DNA of 64,000 nt. Origin: WRIS01 sp964345475 (lineage in GTDB: Bacteria > Actinomycetota > Coriobacteriia > Coriobacteriales > Eggerthellaceae). Location of the stretch: the NCBI GenBank assembly GCA_964345475.1, contig CAYFQW010000005.1, positions 1 to 64,000 of the forward strand. The letters run 5' to 3'. The notes under the pieces were generated by a model. That model searched no databases. It saw only the letters and a list, made by a program, of their open reading frames with translations, and was not told the DNA's origin. Shown piece by piece: positions 8,308-17,361 of the stretch. Within the stretch, counting starts at the first letter, position 1. Each line of letters opens with the position of its first letter. A program made the position numbers and the translations under genes.

Positions 8308-8964
8308 TCAGACTGAGAAAAGTTTCCTCAGCTCGTCTAAGAGCTGTCTGCGCATGAATATGATAAGGGCCAGGAAAAGAATACTCGAAATAAAGGCGCT
8401 CGCGTAAGCGGGTACACTCCACAGTGTTAAACCCAAGGCCACAAAAACAAGGGGCGTAAGGCCAAGGATCATGCTAAAAAGCAAATATTTTGCATATCCC
8501 GTTACAAAGGTCTCTCTGAACACTGCTATTAGAATTGCGTCAAACACAAGGGCAAGCATGCAAACGCCTGGAATAACGAATGTGCTCACCCAGAGGTTTT
8601 GCGTCAGTATGAACCAGAGCACTGAAGTGGCCAGTAGTATAAGAAAGTATCTCGCCACGGCGCGAAGAAAGTCAGGGCGGTGGGCAATGATGTTTCGTAC
8701 GAACAGATAATTCAACACAAGGGCCAGACCAACGACGACAAGGATATTCGTCGGCAGTTCGAGGGCTTGCGAGAAGGGCAACAGGCTTACAAGTATTAAT
8801 CCTGTTGCGAAGGCAAGCACCTTTAAAGCCAAGCTCCCCGATTTCTTGGTCTCGTTGTGCGGGAATACGGATGGCTCTGCACAACCGCTTAGCTCAGCTT
8901 GGCAGAGAGGGCATCTTTCGAGGTCTCCCCCAATGCTGAGCCCGCATTTTTCGCACTGCCTCAT
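8308..8964 (-). CDS. Zinc-ribbon multi-pass membrane protein (DUF6320-like)
   Basis: 218 residues. An N-terminal zinc ribbon (C4-x2-C7 and C18-x2-C21) precedes a membrane domain of about six hydrophobic segments from residue 45 to 208. The plan fits the DUF6320 family, whose members I recall beside acyltransferase/condensation-type and alpha/beta hydrolase genes; that assignment rests on memory. Its start overlaps the end of the upstream acyltransferase-like gene by 4 bases, implying translational coupling. Function unknown; a membrane anchor or partner for the two enzymes is inference. Confidence 0.65.
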   Translation of the reverse strand: MRQCEKCGLSIGGDLERCPLCQAELSGCAEPSVFPHNETKKSGSLALKVLAFATGLILVSLLPFSQALELPTNILVVVGLALVLNYLFVRNIIAHRPDFLRAVARYFLILLATSVLWFILTQNLWVSTFVIPGVCMLALVFDAILIAVFRETFVTGYAKYLLFSMILGLTPLVFVALGLTLWSVPAYASAFISSILFLALIIFMRRQLLDELRKLFSV

Positions 8965-10391
8965 ACTGCACCGCTTTCATCTTTTTCACAGGCTGCGGAA
9001 GAAGCGGCGTATTCGTTCGAATATGTTGCCCCTCGGCGCCCTGAGGAGTGTTTCTCCTTGCCGGGTGCGGGCATTTGTCCACTGAGGCGCTTAACGGATG
9101 TCTCAAGCTGAACCTCGATTTGGTCTGAGGCTATCTCTTTGCTTGTCTTATTGATGTTGAGGTGCCCCTCTATCCCTCGCTGCGAGAAAAAACGGCAGAA
9201 GTTCTTTATTACATCAAGGTTAGAGTAGGCGTTTGAAATGCCAATGCTCAAGTTGTCCTCAAAGGAGCACAGGGTGAAGCTGAGCCCACGCGTTGAAGTG
9301 AGGATATTGACATCGAGAAGGTAGGGGCTCAGTTGCGCATCGAATTCGATACGGCTGAGGTTTGAAATCGTCGCCGTTGTCTCACGCGTCGCCATCCAGG
9401 ACGCCAACTCTAAAATTGCATCTTTTATGAATAAAGGGGCGGCCCGAAGCAGGGGATTTTTTTCGAGTGACACCATCTGGTTCATGCGAAGCTTAAGGCT
9501 CTCGGATGTGGTGACGAGCTTGAGTTGTTCGTTAACGAGACGTGCAATGTCTTGCGGTGATTCCTCTTCTTTTGGGACATAGGATATGTGGGCAAGGCCA
9601 AAAAAGTTTTTTGTTGTGGCAGAGTCAAAATACTGGCGAAGATCTACCGGAATGTTTATCCGTATCGTCTTCGTCCTTTCTCGATACGGCATCTCAGCGC
9701 GAATCGAGCAGATAAGAGCAGCTGCCAGGAGACTTGTGATGCTCACCCCATAGGAGCGCGCCAGGCTATGAACGGCTTGGGTGGACACATGGTATTCCAT
9801 ATAGCTCACATCTGCCGGATCACGCCACCCTTTAATAAGGTATATCTTCTGTCCCCGGCGAAAGAGCTTTTTTGCGCCGCCTTTGCGCCCTTTATGCTTT
9901 TCGTAATATTTATCGAAGCTGTCTTCAGACTTTTGAAAATCCGAGCCGTCGTACTCAAAGGGAATGGTTTCGATGTTGTATCGCTTCTGAATATAGAGGC
10001 CCACGAGCACTTTAAAGAAATTAAGGGACCCTCTCCCATCCGAAACGATGTGGGAGAGCTCAAAATTAAGTCGATTTCTATAATAGCTCACACGTAAAAG
10101 AACACTTCGTGCGTGTACGTGCAGTCCAAAGCAGATAGGAAGGCTTTCCTGCGACACTACGGGTTTGACGGGCGATTGCTCGAGGTAATGCCAAAACATG
10201 CCGCTCCGCAAGGACACATTGAAGTTTGGAAAAACTTTTATCGTTTCCTCAAGGGCATACTGAAGAGCCTCTTCCTCTATCTCGTCAACGAGTGTTGCCG
10301 AGAAACGAAACACGGTTTGAGAAGGGCCACCCGCCTGAGACGAATAGAACTTTCCGATATTATCTAAGCGATACCACGTATCTCGAGCCAC
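8961..10391 (-). CDS. Condensation / alcohol acetyltransferase-like protein
   Basis: 476 residues from a GTG (AAGGTGAG lies upstream). It carries the HxxxDG active-site motif of CoA-dependent acyltransferases and condensation domains as HIVSDG at residues 114-119, and a later RINIPVDLRQYF segment like the family's RxPVDxR region. Length suits the alcohol acetyltransferase (AATase) family. The last 60 residues are charged and probably disordered. The gene overlaps the hydrolase upstream by 28 bases and the zinc-ribbon gene downstream by 4, so the three act as a unit. Acyl donor and acceptor cannot be read from the sequence. Confidence 0.75.
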   Translation of the reverse strand: MARDTWYRLDNIGKFYSSQAGGPSQTVFRFSATLVDEIEEEALQYALEETIKVFPNFNVSLRSGMFWHYLEQSPVKPVVSQESLPICFGLHVHARSVLLRVSYYRNRLNFELSHIVSDGRGSLNFFKVLVGLYIQKRYNIETIPFEYDGSDFQKSEDSFDKYYEKHKGRKGGAKKLFRRGQKIYLIKGWRDPADVSYMEYHVSTQAVHSLARSYGVSITSLLAAALICSIRAEMPYRERTKTIRINIPVDLRQYFDSATTKNFFGLAHISYVPKEEESPQDIARLVNEQLKLVTTSESLKLRMNQMVSLEKNPLLRAAPLFIKDAILELASWMATRETTATISNLSRIEFDAQLSPYLLDVNILTSTRGLSFTLCSFEDNLSIGISNAYSNLDVIKNFCRFFSQRGIEGHLNINKTSKEIASDQIEVQLETSVKRLSGQMPAPGKEKHSSGRRGATYSNEYAASSAACEKDESGAV

Positions 10392-11380
10392 GCTGGCTCA
10401 CCTTCCTGCACAAGCTCGCCGCCGTCTAAGAAGCTTTGCATAATATAGTAAGTATTCTTAACAACGCTGAATACCGAGGGATACATTATATAACCATGTA
10501 TGGCATCAAGCAGGCGATAACAAGCAACCTCTCCTCCTGCCTGGCCAAGCTTGAGGGCATAGGCCTCGCCCTCATCACGCAAAGGACAGTACTCGGCAGT
10601 CAGGACAAGCGTTCGGGGCAAGCACGAGAAGTCGGAAGCCACCAGGGGTGCAAAATAAGGATTATCCCTGTCTGAAGGCGAAGATTGATAGAGGCCCATG
10701 TACTCTTCGATTTTTTGAGCGGTGAGAATATAGTCTTCACCGTTTTCTAGCACAGATGCAAAAGGGGATGTCTCACTGTAGTCATTATTAGTTGCCGGGT
10801 AGAGGAGCATTTGCGTTTTGGGGGCAAAGTCCCCTCTGTCGCGAGCCATAAGAGACACCACCGCTGCAAGGTTGCCTCCCGCACTATCTCCAAACAACAC
10901 GATGTTATCAGGCTTGACGTCATGCAATATCTCTCCTGCATACAGCTGCCGGGCTACCTCATAGCAATCCTCAGGAGCCTGCGGAAAACGATGCTCGGGG
11001 GCACGGCGATAGTCGACCGAAACGAGGCGACGCTCGAGCTTAATCGCCATGGTGGAACAGGTCTCGGTATAGTAATCGACATCACCATTGACCCAACCTC
11101 CTCCATGGAAAAACAGTATCGTTCCTCGAAAGTCCTCCGAAACATCAAGCCCTGAAGCTAAGCTGAACTCAATATCGAGCGGGGTGAACACACGCAAAAG
11201 CAACTCATGCCCATCAGGCATAGGCGTATAGATATCTTCGACGCGACAACGAAGATCGGGCAGGGTAAGCCGGGCGCTCACATCTTCCGCAAGACGCTGA
11301 ACTTTGTAGGACGAGCTTACATCGGGCAAAATACGCGTTGCTGCTCTATAGGCGGCAAAAACTGCTTTTCTTAAAGCCAT
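10364..11380 (-). CDS. Alpha/beta hydrolase of the hormone-sensitive-lipase type
   Basis: 338 residues with the HSL/GDXG esterase signatures: oxyanion HGGG at 92-95, nucleophile Ser166 in GDSAGGN, and a C-terminal His in HGYIMYP near residue 308. No signal peptide. AGGGACG precedes the ATG. First of three overlapping genes, starting 63 bases after lpd on the same strand, so it may be read from the glycine cleavage operon or from its own promoter in that gap. Likely a carboxylesterase on a small acyl ester, perhaps reversing or assisting the acyltransferase next door (inference). Confidence 0.8.
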   Translation of the reverse strand: MALRKAVFAAYRAATRILPDVSSSYKVQRLAEDVSARLTLPDLRCRVEDIYTPMPDGHELLLRVFTPLDIEFSLASGLDVSEDFRGTILFFHGGGWVNGDVDYYTETCSTMAIKLERRLVSVDYRRAPEHRFPQAPEDCYEVARQLYAGEILHDVKPDNIVLFGDSAGGNLAAVVSLMARDRGDFAPKTQMLLYPATNNDYSETSPFASVLENGEDYILTAQKIEEYMGLYQSSPSDRDNPYFAPLVASDFSCLPRTLVLTAEYCPLRDEGEAYALKLGQAGGEVACYRLLDAIHGYIMYPSVFSVVKNTYYIMQSFLDGGELVQEGEPAWLEIRGIA

Positions 11381-11443
11381 GTTTTCGTCCCTTCTCGTAT
11401 GTCCGCACCTTTTCGCGGCTCTCTGCGTTTTCCAAAAACCACT

Positions 11444-12916
11444 CTACTTCATTCGGGGCATGCTGTGAATAGCTCCTCCCGCTAACATATCGAGCGTTTC
11501 GCCGACCGCCTCCTCAAAGGTGGGGTGAGGGCGTACAACTTGGAGCATTTCCGATACTGTTAGTCCGGCGGCGATGCCTACGGCGAGCTCGCCAATGATA
11601 TCCGTCGCATGAGCACACATGAGCTGGGCTCCGATAATGCGATCATCTTCGTCAACGACGATCTTCATGAAGCTTCGGCCCGAATCCTCGATGAGTGTTT
11701 TGCCATTGCCAGCCATAGGAAACTTTCCGCTGCGAGCCTTGATGCCCGCCTTCTTTGCCTCCGACTCGCTCATGCCTACATAGGCAATTTCTGGAGAGGT
11801 GTATATACAGGAGGGAACGATATCGAGCCTCCGTACGCAATCAACCCCTGCTATGGCAGACGCCGCCATGACTCCTTCTGCCGAAGCCGCATGTGCGAGC
11901 TGCGGACCGGTGCTTATGATGTCGCCTATCGCATAAATTCCTGGAACGGAGGTGCGCATATGCTCATCAACCAGGATATATCCCCGTTCGCATGCGAGCT
12001 CGCACTCAAATTCCGGTGCAAGCACACTTGAGACCTTATGGCGGCGCCCTTTAGCAATGAGGACGGCATCGACATCGATGCTTCTTTCCTCATCTTTATA
12101 CTCATATACTACTCGCAAGGATGCATCGGGCTGGCCAGGGATGGCCTCAATCTTCCTCAACACCGTCTTAGTGGTGAGCGCAATGCCCTTTTTCTTCATT
12201 TCCATGGCCAAGCTCTGTCCAAGCTCTCTATCCAAAAAGCGGAGCGGGCGTTCGGAGCCAACGAAAACGCTGACCTCGGTGCCGAAGTCATTGTAGATAT
12301 GCGCGAGTTCCATTCCGGTGACGCCTCCCCCCATGATGGCCATGCTTTTCGGGAAAGGGAGTTCGTCAAGAATGCTGTCGGACGTGTAAACGCCAGGAAG
12401 CTGCACGCCCTCGATATCAGGCAACTGAGGAGAGGTGCCAGTTGCTATGATGATATTCTCAGTTTGTAAGACGAGTGCGTCGCCACCATCGGCTGGGCTG
12501 ACACGCACCTCGCTCGGAGACACAATTTGAGCGAAGCCTGTGAGTATCTGCACCCCATGTGCTTCGAGGAGTTTTTTCACCCCTTCGCGCAGGGTATCCA
12601 CAATAGATTCTTTGCGCGCCCTTATAGCATCAAAGTCGAGGGAAAGCGATTCGGCCTTGATGCCGAAGAGGGAGGCGCGTTGGACATTTCTATATGCATC
12701 AGATGTATGGGCTAGTGTTTTAGTGGGAATACAGCCCCTGTTGAGACAGGTTCCTCCTATATCCTTCCCTTCGACTATCGCCGTCTTCAGCCCGAGCTTG
12801 GCGGATTTTATAGCAGCAACATAGCCTCCAGGCCCTGCCCCAATAACCACCACCTGGTACGCTTGCTCCATATTCGGCTGCGCGCCAGCACCTTGGCTGC
12901 TTTCTGTTTGTGCCAT
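11444..12916 (-). CDS. lpdA: Dihydrolipoyl dehydrogenase (glycine cleavage L protein)
   Basis: 490-residue flavoprotein that reoxidises dihydrolipoyl-GcvH with NAD+. The FAD motif GAGPGGY is at 26-32, the redox disulfide is GGTCLNRGC (C57, C62), the NAD site is GGGVTGMELA, and the C-terminal interface has RPHPTFEEAVGE with the catalytic His and Glu. The first 18 residues are an extra flexible start. It begins directly after the lplA stop (TAGATG, no gap). Placement after gcvPB and lplA assigns it to glycine cleavage rather than to a 2-oxoacid dehydrogenase, none of which is nearby. Confidence 0.93.
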   Translation of the reverse strand: MAQTESSQGAGAQPNMEQAYQVVVIGAGPGGYVAAIKSAKLGLKTAIVEGKDIGGTCLNRGCIPTKTLAHTSDAYRNVQRASLFGIKAESLSLDFDAIRARKESIVDTLREGVKKLLEAHGVQILTGFAQIVSPSEVRVSPADGGDALVLQTENIIIATGTSPQLPDIEGVQLPGVYTSDSILDELPFPKSMAIMGGGVTGMELAHIYNDFGTEVSVFVGSERPLRFLDRELGQSLAMEMKKKGIALTTKTVLRKIEAIPGQPDASLRVVYEYKDEERSIDVDAVLIAKGRRHKVSSVLAPEFECELACERGYILVDEHMRTSVPGIYAIGDIISTGPQLAHAASAEGVMAASAIAGVDCVRRLDIVPSCIYTSPEIAYVGMSESEAKKAGIKARSGKFPMAGNGKTLIEDSGRSFMKIVVDEDDRIIGAQLMCAHATDIIGELAVGIAAGLTVSEMLQVVRPHPTFEEAVGETLDMLAGGAIHSMPRMK

Positions 12917-13939
12917 CTATGCGTCCTTCCAGTCTTTCGCAATGCTTTCACTGCAATCATCGATCATTGTTGTATACGAAGGCTGCTCCTGGGCAAGGGT
13001 TTGAAGTGCCTGCCTTACTGCAGAAAGCCTATATTCGACAAGCGTCAAAGCCTTCTCCAGCCTTTCGATAAACTCTGCATCAAGGGCATCGGAATATATG
13101 TGAGCTTTCTCAATACGGCCCTGGTCAAGTGTAATTTGTATATCTATCCCACCCCAAGGGAAATGATAGTCAAAGCGTTCGGTGAAAGAGTTTTCTGTAC
13201 GAGACCCTTTCCATAAGCGCCAGGTTGGAGACGCCAGATGACTCCGCAACTGCTCCAGCTCGCCATCGAGGCCTTGGTTGCCCTGACCATCCGGTCCGTA
13301 CATCACTTCCACCTGTGCAGGCATGCCGTATCTTTCTGCGAAAGCTTCCACCAAGGCCTGTTGGAAGCTTTCGACCGTGATATTGCTGTCAAGATCGCTG
13401 AGATTGACAACGCGAGATTTGACAGAGGCAACGCCCTTCCGTTCAAGTTTCCTTGGGTCGGGCTGCAGATAGCGTGCCAGTTGGGAAGTGTCTACATCTA
13501 CCATGATAGTCCCATGATGGCAGCCTGCCTTCTTCGTATTGAAAAAAGCATTCCCCGAAAACTTAGCATCGCCAATCTGGAGATCGTTTCTACCTGACAG
13601 CTCTGCGGGAAGACCGAAAGATTGAACGGTCTTGCATAATATGTCCATGTTGCGAGAAACGCTATAGTCCTCCCGCGGCGATATAAAGGTGAAATTCAAG
13701 TTTCCTGTATCATGGTACACAGCGCCCCCGCCAGAAAAACGTCGGGCAAGGCGGCCGCCGCTTGCTTCAAACTCATCTACACGACATTCCCTATGCGCAT
13801 CTTGGTTGCGCCCAATAACAATGGTGTGGGCATTCTGCCAAAGAAACAAGACTTGCTCACGCGGAGCAAGTCTGTCCATTAAAAGTCGTTCGTAAGCAAT
13901 GTTGGTATAGGGGTCAGTTTCCCTGCTCAGATAAATCAA
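12917..13939 (-). CDS. lplA: Lipoate-protein ligase A
   Basis: 340 residues. Ligates lipoate to GcvH (K63 of the protein at 16845). The N-terminus MIYLSRETDPYTNIAYE and the catalytic region RRFSGGGAVYHDTGNLNFTF are diagnostic, and a C-terminal accessory domain runs from about residue 235. The start is TTG, overlapping the gcvPB stop by 4 bases (TTGA), which indicates translational coupling. No lipB or lipA is present, so the organism may scavenge lipoate (inference limited to this window). Confidence 0.92.
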   Translation of the reverse strand: MIYLSRETDPYTNIAYERLLMDRLAPREQVLFLWQNAHTIVIGRNQDAHRECRVDEFEASGGRLARRFSGGGAVYHDTGNLNFTFISPREDYSVSRNMDILCKTVQSFGLPAELSGRNDLQIGDAKFSGNAFFNTKKAGCHHGTIMVDVDTSQLARYLQPDPRKLERKGVASVKSRVVNLSDLDSNITVESFQQALVEAFAERYGMPAQVEVMYGPDGQGNQGLDGELEQLRSHLASPTWRLWKGSRTENSFTERFDYHFPWGGIDIQITLDQGRIEKAHIYSDALDAEFIERLEKALTLVEYRLSAVRQALQTLAQEQPSYTTMIDDCSESIAKDWKDA

Positions 13940-15381
13940 GAATCCGAGTCCTCTATTTTCCAGCGAAGTATAGGCTTGCGAGCCGCCTGCACTTCATCAG
14001 GCCGTCCAATGAGCTTCGTAAAAGGAGCTTCGTGCAGATTAACTGCATCGTCATGGGCTTCTTCCCAAATTTGCAAAAGAACCTCGGCTGCCCTATCGAG
14101 CGTTTCACGGCTTTCTGTTTCTGTCGGCTCGAACATCAAAGCCTCGTGCACGATATGCGGGAAGTACATTGTCGGTGGATGCATATCAAAGTCGAGAAGC
14201 CTCTTTGCAACATCTAAGGCTGCGTACCCCGTTTCTTCCTTCAGGGAATCTAAAGAAAGCACGAACTCATGCATGCAGGGAGCTGGATACGCAACAGAGT
14301 AGGTGTCTTTCAAGCGATGCATGAGGTAGTTCGCGTTAAGGACTGAACCCTTCGCAGAGGCGGGTATGCCTTCTTTTCCTAAACGTAAGATGTAGGAATA
14401 GGCTTTAACTATCACTGCAAAGTTGCCGTAAAAGGCTTTCATTCTTCCAATAGAAGATTCTGGCCTATGGAAACGATAGGAGCCTTCATGCTTCTCTACG
14501 TGAGGTGCGGGAAGAAACTGAGCCAGATGGGTCTTGCATCCTACTGGTCCAGAGCCGGGCCCGCCCCCTCCATGGGGAGTCGAAAAGGTTTTGTGCAGGT
14601 TCAGGTGCACACAATCAAAGCCCATGTCGCCCGGGCGTGTTATGCCCATAATCGCATTCAGGTTCGCCCCGTCGTAATAGCAAAGGCCGCCTGCTTCGTG
14701 AATGATGTCGCATATCTCTAAGATATTCGGGTCGAAAATGCCAACCGTATTCGGATTGGTAAGCATAAGCCCTGCTGTATCTGGACCCACCACCGCGCGC
14801 AAGGCATCAAGGTCGACACTTCCGTCAGGCTTGGAAGCCACGTTAACCGTCTCATACCCTGCCATACTGGCTGTTGCTGGATTTGTTCCATGCGCCGAAT
14901 CGGGAACGATCAGCTTCGTGCGAGCCGTATCGCCTGCAGCCTCATGGTATGCCCGTATAAGCAAAACCCCGGTGTATTCTCCGTGTGCACCTGCCGCGGG
15001 CTGCAAGCTGACTGCGTCCATGCCCGTGATTTCCGCCAACGCCTTTTCGGTAAGATACATCAGCTCAAGGGCGCCTTGCACCGATGATTCTGCTTGCAAG
15101 GGATGCAGGCCGCTGAAGCCTGGAAGCGAGCTGAGCTCTTCGTTGACCCGAGGGTTGTACTTCATCGTACAAGAGCCCAAAGGATAAAAGCCATTGCACA
15201 CCCCAAAAGCCTCATTGGCGAGCCTCGTGTAATGCCTAGCGAGATCTACCTCGGCAACCTCGGGCAAGTTGGGTCGCTCTTTTCTCATAAAACGAGGGTT
15301 TAGCTCGGCCTGCGCGACATCACAGTGAGGGAGGTGATCGCTACCGCGGCCTGGTTTTGAAAGTTCGAATACAAGATCCAT
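13936..15381 (-). CDS. gcvPB: Glycine dehydrogenase (decarboxylating) subunit 2
   Basis: 481 residues from the ATG at 15381, which has a strong GGAGGTT 8 bases upstream and sits one base after the gcvPA stop; a longer in-frame start at 15402 would overlap gcvPA and has less support. PLP-dependent P-protein half: the lysine is in HLNLHKTF, followed by the Gly-rich STPHGGGGPGSGPVG. Together with GcvPA it decarboxylates glycine and transfers aminomethyl to lipoyl-GcvH. The length is usual for the split P-protein of Gram-positives and thermophiles. Confidence 0.95.
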   Translation of the reverse strand: MDLVFELSKPGRGSDHLPHCDVAQAELNPRFMRKERPNLPEVAEVDLARHYTRLANEAFGVCNGFYPLGSCTMKYNPRVNEELSSLPGFSGLHPLQAESSVQGALELMYLTEKALAEITGMDAVSLQPAAGAHGEYTGVLLIRAYHEAAGDTARTKLIVPDSAHGTNPATASMAGYETVNVASKPDGSVDLDALRAVVGPDTAGLMLTNPNTVGIFDPNILEICDIIHEAGGLCYYDGANLNAIMGITRPGDMGFDCVHLNLHKTFSTPHGGGGPGSGPVGCKTHLAQFLPAPHVEKHEGSYRFHRPESSIGRMKAFYGNFAVIVKAYSYILRLGKEGIPASAKGSVLNANYLMHRLKDTYSVAYPAPCMHEFVLSLDSLKEETGYAALDVAKRLLDFDMHPPTMYFPHIVHEALMFEPTETESRETLDRAAEVLLQIWEEAHDDAVNLHEAPFTKLIGRPDEVQAARKPILRWKIEDSDS

Positions 15382-15382
15382 C

Positions 15383-16834
15383 TTATCCAACCTCCGCAGC
15401 AAAGCAATTCAAAGCTTCTATAAGCTCATCAATTTGAGCCTTCGTATTCATTTCAGTCGTGCACCACAAGAGCGCATTCGGGTTTGGCTCTTCTCCCGCC
15501 GCTTTGCCTAACGCCTCTTCCGGTGTTTCTCCCTCTGCTTTTCCTGGCGCTTCTTTCCTTGCGGAAGATACGAGCCCGCTTTGTGTATCTACTGCCACGG
15601 GAAGCCCTCCAAGAATTCCAAGCTTGGCAAGATATGCATCAAGCTGCCTGACATCGTAGCTGCAGGTGGTAACAAACTCATTGAAGCAAGGTGCCGAATA
15701 AGCTCGCTCAAAACCTTCGATTGAGCAGATGGCATCCAGAGCATACTGTGCCTTAGAGTAGCTATTCTGGGCGGCTGTTTCCAGACCTTTGGCTCCCATA
15801 GATGCGAGGTACACTCCTGCTGCTAAGGCGCAAAGAGCCTGATTCGAACATACGTTGGAAGAGGCCTTTTCCCGTCTGATATGCTGTTCGCGGGCTTGCA
15901 GGGTTAAAACGAAGGCCCGATTCCCCTGCGCGTCTTGTGTCTGCCCCACAATGCGGCCCGGCAGCCTGCGCACGAGTTTTTCAACGCAGGCGATAATACC
16001 TAAATAGGGTCCTCCAAAGGAAAGGGGAAGCCCGAGGGGCTGCCCTTCTGCAACACAGATATCTGCGCCTAATTCTCCGGGGCTTTGCAGGATGCCGAGG
16101 GATATAGGCTCAGCGCCCACTATAGCCTTGGCCCCGCTTGCCTTAATAGCGGCAACGAGCTCTTCCGTTTCCTCGAGAATACCGAAATAGTTAATTTGCT
16201 GAAACAAGCCGCAGGCTGCATCTTCGCCCAAAGCAGCAGTAAAGGCCTCGATATCCGTCGTTCCTTCTTTTGCCGGAACGACCCTTACTTCTATCGATCG
16301 GCTTGCGCAGTAAGTTTCGACTACTTCTATCCACTGCGGGTTAACGGTAGCAGAAATAACTACCCTGCTCCTCTTTCGCTCCTGGCACATAAGGACAGCC
16401 TCGGCTGCCGCACTTGCGCCATCGTATAAGGAGGCGTTGGAGGCATCGAGCCCTGTCAGCTCGCATATCATACTCTGGTATTCGAAAATGGACTGCAAGA
16501 CACCTTGGCTTATCTCCGCCTGGTAAGGCGTATATGAGGTGAGGAACTCTTCTTTCGATATCACCGTTTTTACCAAGGCGGGAATATAGCGATGGTATGC
16601 ACCGGCTCCGCGGAATATCGAAGGGAAGACCGTATTCTTAGCAGCCAACCCTGAAACGTTCTGCATGAGCTCGAGCTCAGATATGCCTTCGGGCAGATTG
16701 AGCTCATCTAAGAGGACTTCGGGAGGAACCGCAGCATACAGATCGTCAATCGAGGTATAGCCTAAAACCTTGAGCATCTCCGCCTGATCACTAGGTGCCA
16801 GCGGCATATAATAGTTCATAGACTCGTCTTTCAT
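15383..16834 (-). CDS. gcvPA: Glycine dehydrogenase (decarboxylating) subunit 1
   Basis: 483 residues from the ATG at 16834; the open frame runs back to 16963 but that part lies inside gcvH. Family features: an N-terminal YMPLAPSDQAEMLKVLG, RGAGAYHRYIPA, ASLYDGASAAAEA and the SFGGPYLGI loop. It is longer than the usual 440-450 residues because a charged insertion (about ARKEAPGKAEGETPEEALGK and following) precedes the last helix segment. A second ATG at 16819 is also possible. It forms the P-protein with GcvPB directly downstream. Confidence 0.92.
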   Translation of the reverse strand: MKDESMNYYMPLAPSDQAEMLKVLGYTSIDDLYAAVPPEVLLDELNLPEGISELELMQNVSGLAAKNTVFPSIFRGAGAYHRYIPALVKTVISKEEFLTSYTPYQAEISQGVLQSIFEYQSMICELTGLDASNASLYDGASAAAEAVLMCQERKRSRVVISATVNPQWIEVVETYCASRSIEVRVVPAKEGTTDIEAFTAALGEDAACGLFQQINYFGILEETEELVAAIKASGAKAIVGAEPISLGILQSPGELGADICVAEGQPLGLPLSFGGPYLGIIACVEKLVRRLPGRIVGQTQDAQGNRAFVLTLQAREQHIRREKASSNVCSNQALCALAAGVYLASMGAKGLETAAQNSYSKAQYALDAICSIEGFERAYSAPCFNEFVTTCSYDVRQLDAYLAKLGILGGLPVAVDTQSGLVSSARKEAPGKAEGETPEEALGKAAGEEPNPNALLWCTTEMNTKAQIDELIEALNCFAAEVG

Positions 16835-16844
16835 ATACGCTTCT

Positions 16845-17216
16845 TTAAGCCTCGCAATGTGCCAGGTATGCCGCCGCATCAAGCAAGTCGTCGCCCTCAA
16901 CAACAGAGTCGACCTCGACAAACCATGCCTCGTACGAGGATTCGTTAATAAGCGCCGGATCATCGAGCAGATCCTCGTTGACAGCGGTCACAACACCGCT
17001 CACGGGGCTGACCACTTCAGATACTGCCTTTACTGACTCTACATCAGAGAAGGGCTCTCCTGCAACAAGTTCGTCACCCGGTTCGGGCAGGTTAATAAAA
17101 ACGATATCCCCGAGCTGGCTCTGGGCAAAATCCGTAATGCCTATTTTTGCTTTTGTTCCTTCGACAAGAGCCCACTCGTGGCTTGGGGTGTATTTCAAAT
17201 TCTCAGGGACCTTCAT
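16845..17216 (-). CDS. gcvH: Glycine cleavage system H protein
   Basis: 123 residues from the ATG at 17216, picked over an ATG 27 bases upstream because AGAGGAG lies in front of it and the product then begins like other H proteins (MKVPENLKYTPSHEW). The lipoyl-lysine is K63 in DVESVKAVSEV. It shuttles the aminomethyl group between the P, T and L proteins, all encoded in this operon. The 145-base gap to gcvT holds three 25-base repeats. Confidence 0.95.
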   Translation of the reverse strand: MKVPENLKYTPSHEWALVEGTKAKIGITDFAQSQLGDIVFINLPEPGDELVAGEPFSDVESVKAVSEVVSPVSGVVTAVNEDLLDDPALINESSYEAWFVEVDSVVEGDDLLDAAAYLAHCEA

Positions 17217-17269
17217 GTACAACTCCTCTTCTTCCAACTTCACGCATTTTTTTGTTCAAGCTTATTTAT

Positions 17270-17344
17270 TTTCTGCACGTTCGTGCCTTTTTGGTTTCCG
17301 TACGTTCGTACTTTTTTGGTTTCTGCACGTTCGTACCTTCACAT
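17270..17344. repeat. Three tandem 25-bp repeats with internal palindromes (gcvT-gcvH gap)
   Basis: Units at 17270-17294, 17295-17319 and 17320-17344. Each contains a 12-base near-palindrome, two 5-base arms around TT: GCACG/CGTGC (17275-17286), GTACG/CGTAC (17300-17311) and GCACG/CGTAC (17325-17336). The second unit changes both arms together, keeping pairing; the third has one mismatch. The unit ends in a T-rich stretch on the plus strand (A-rich in the gcv mRNA). Confidence 0.85.
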
Positions 17345-17361
17345 CGAATACTGTGGCGGCC

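Noticed and set aside
17270..17344. CRISPR-like short repeats
   Set aside because: The three units are directly adjacent with no spacers and no cas genes occur in the window.
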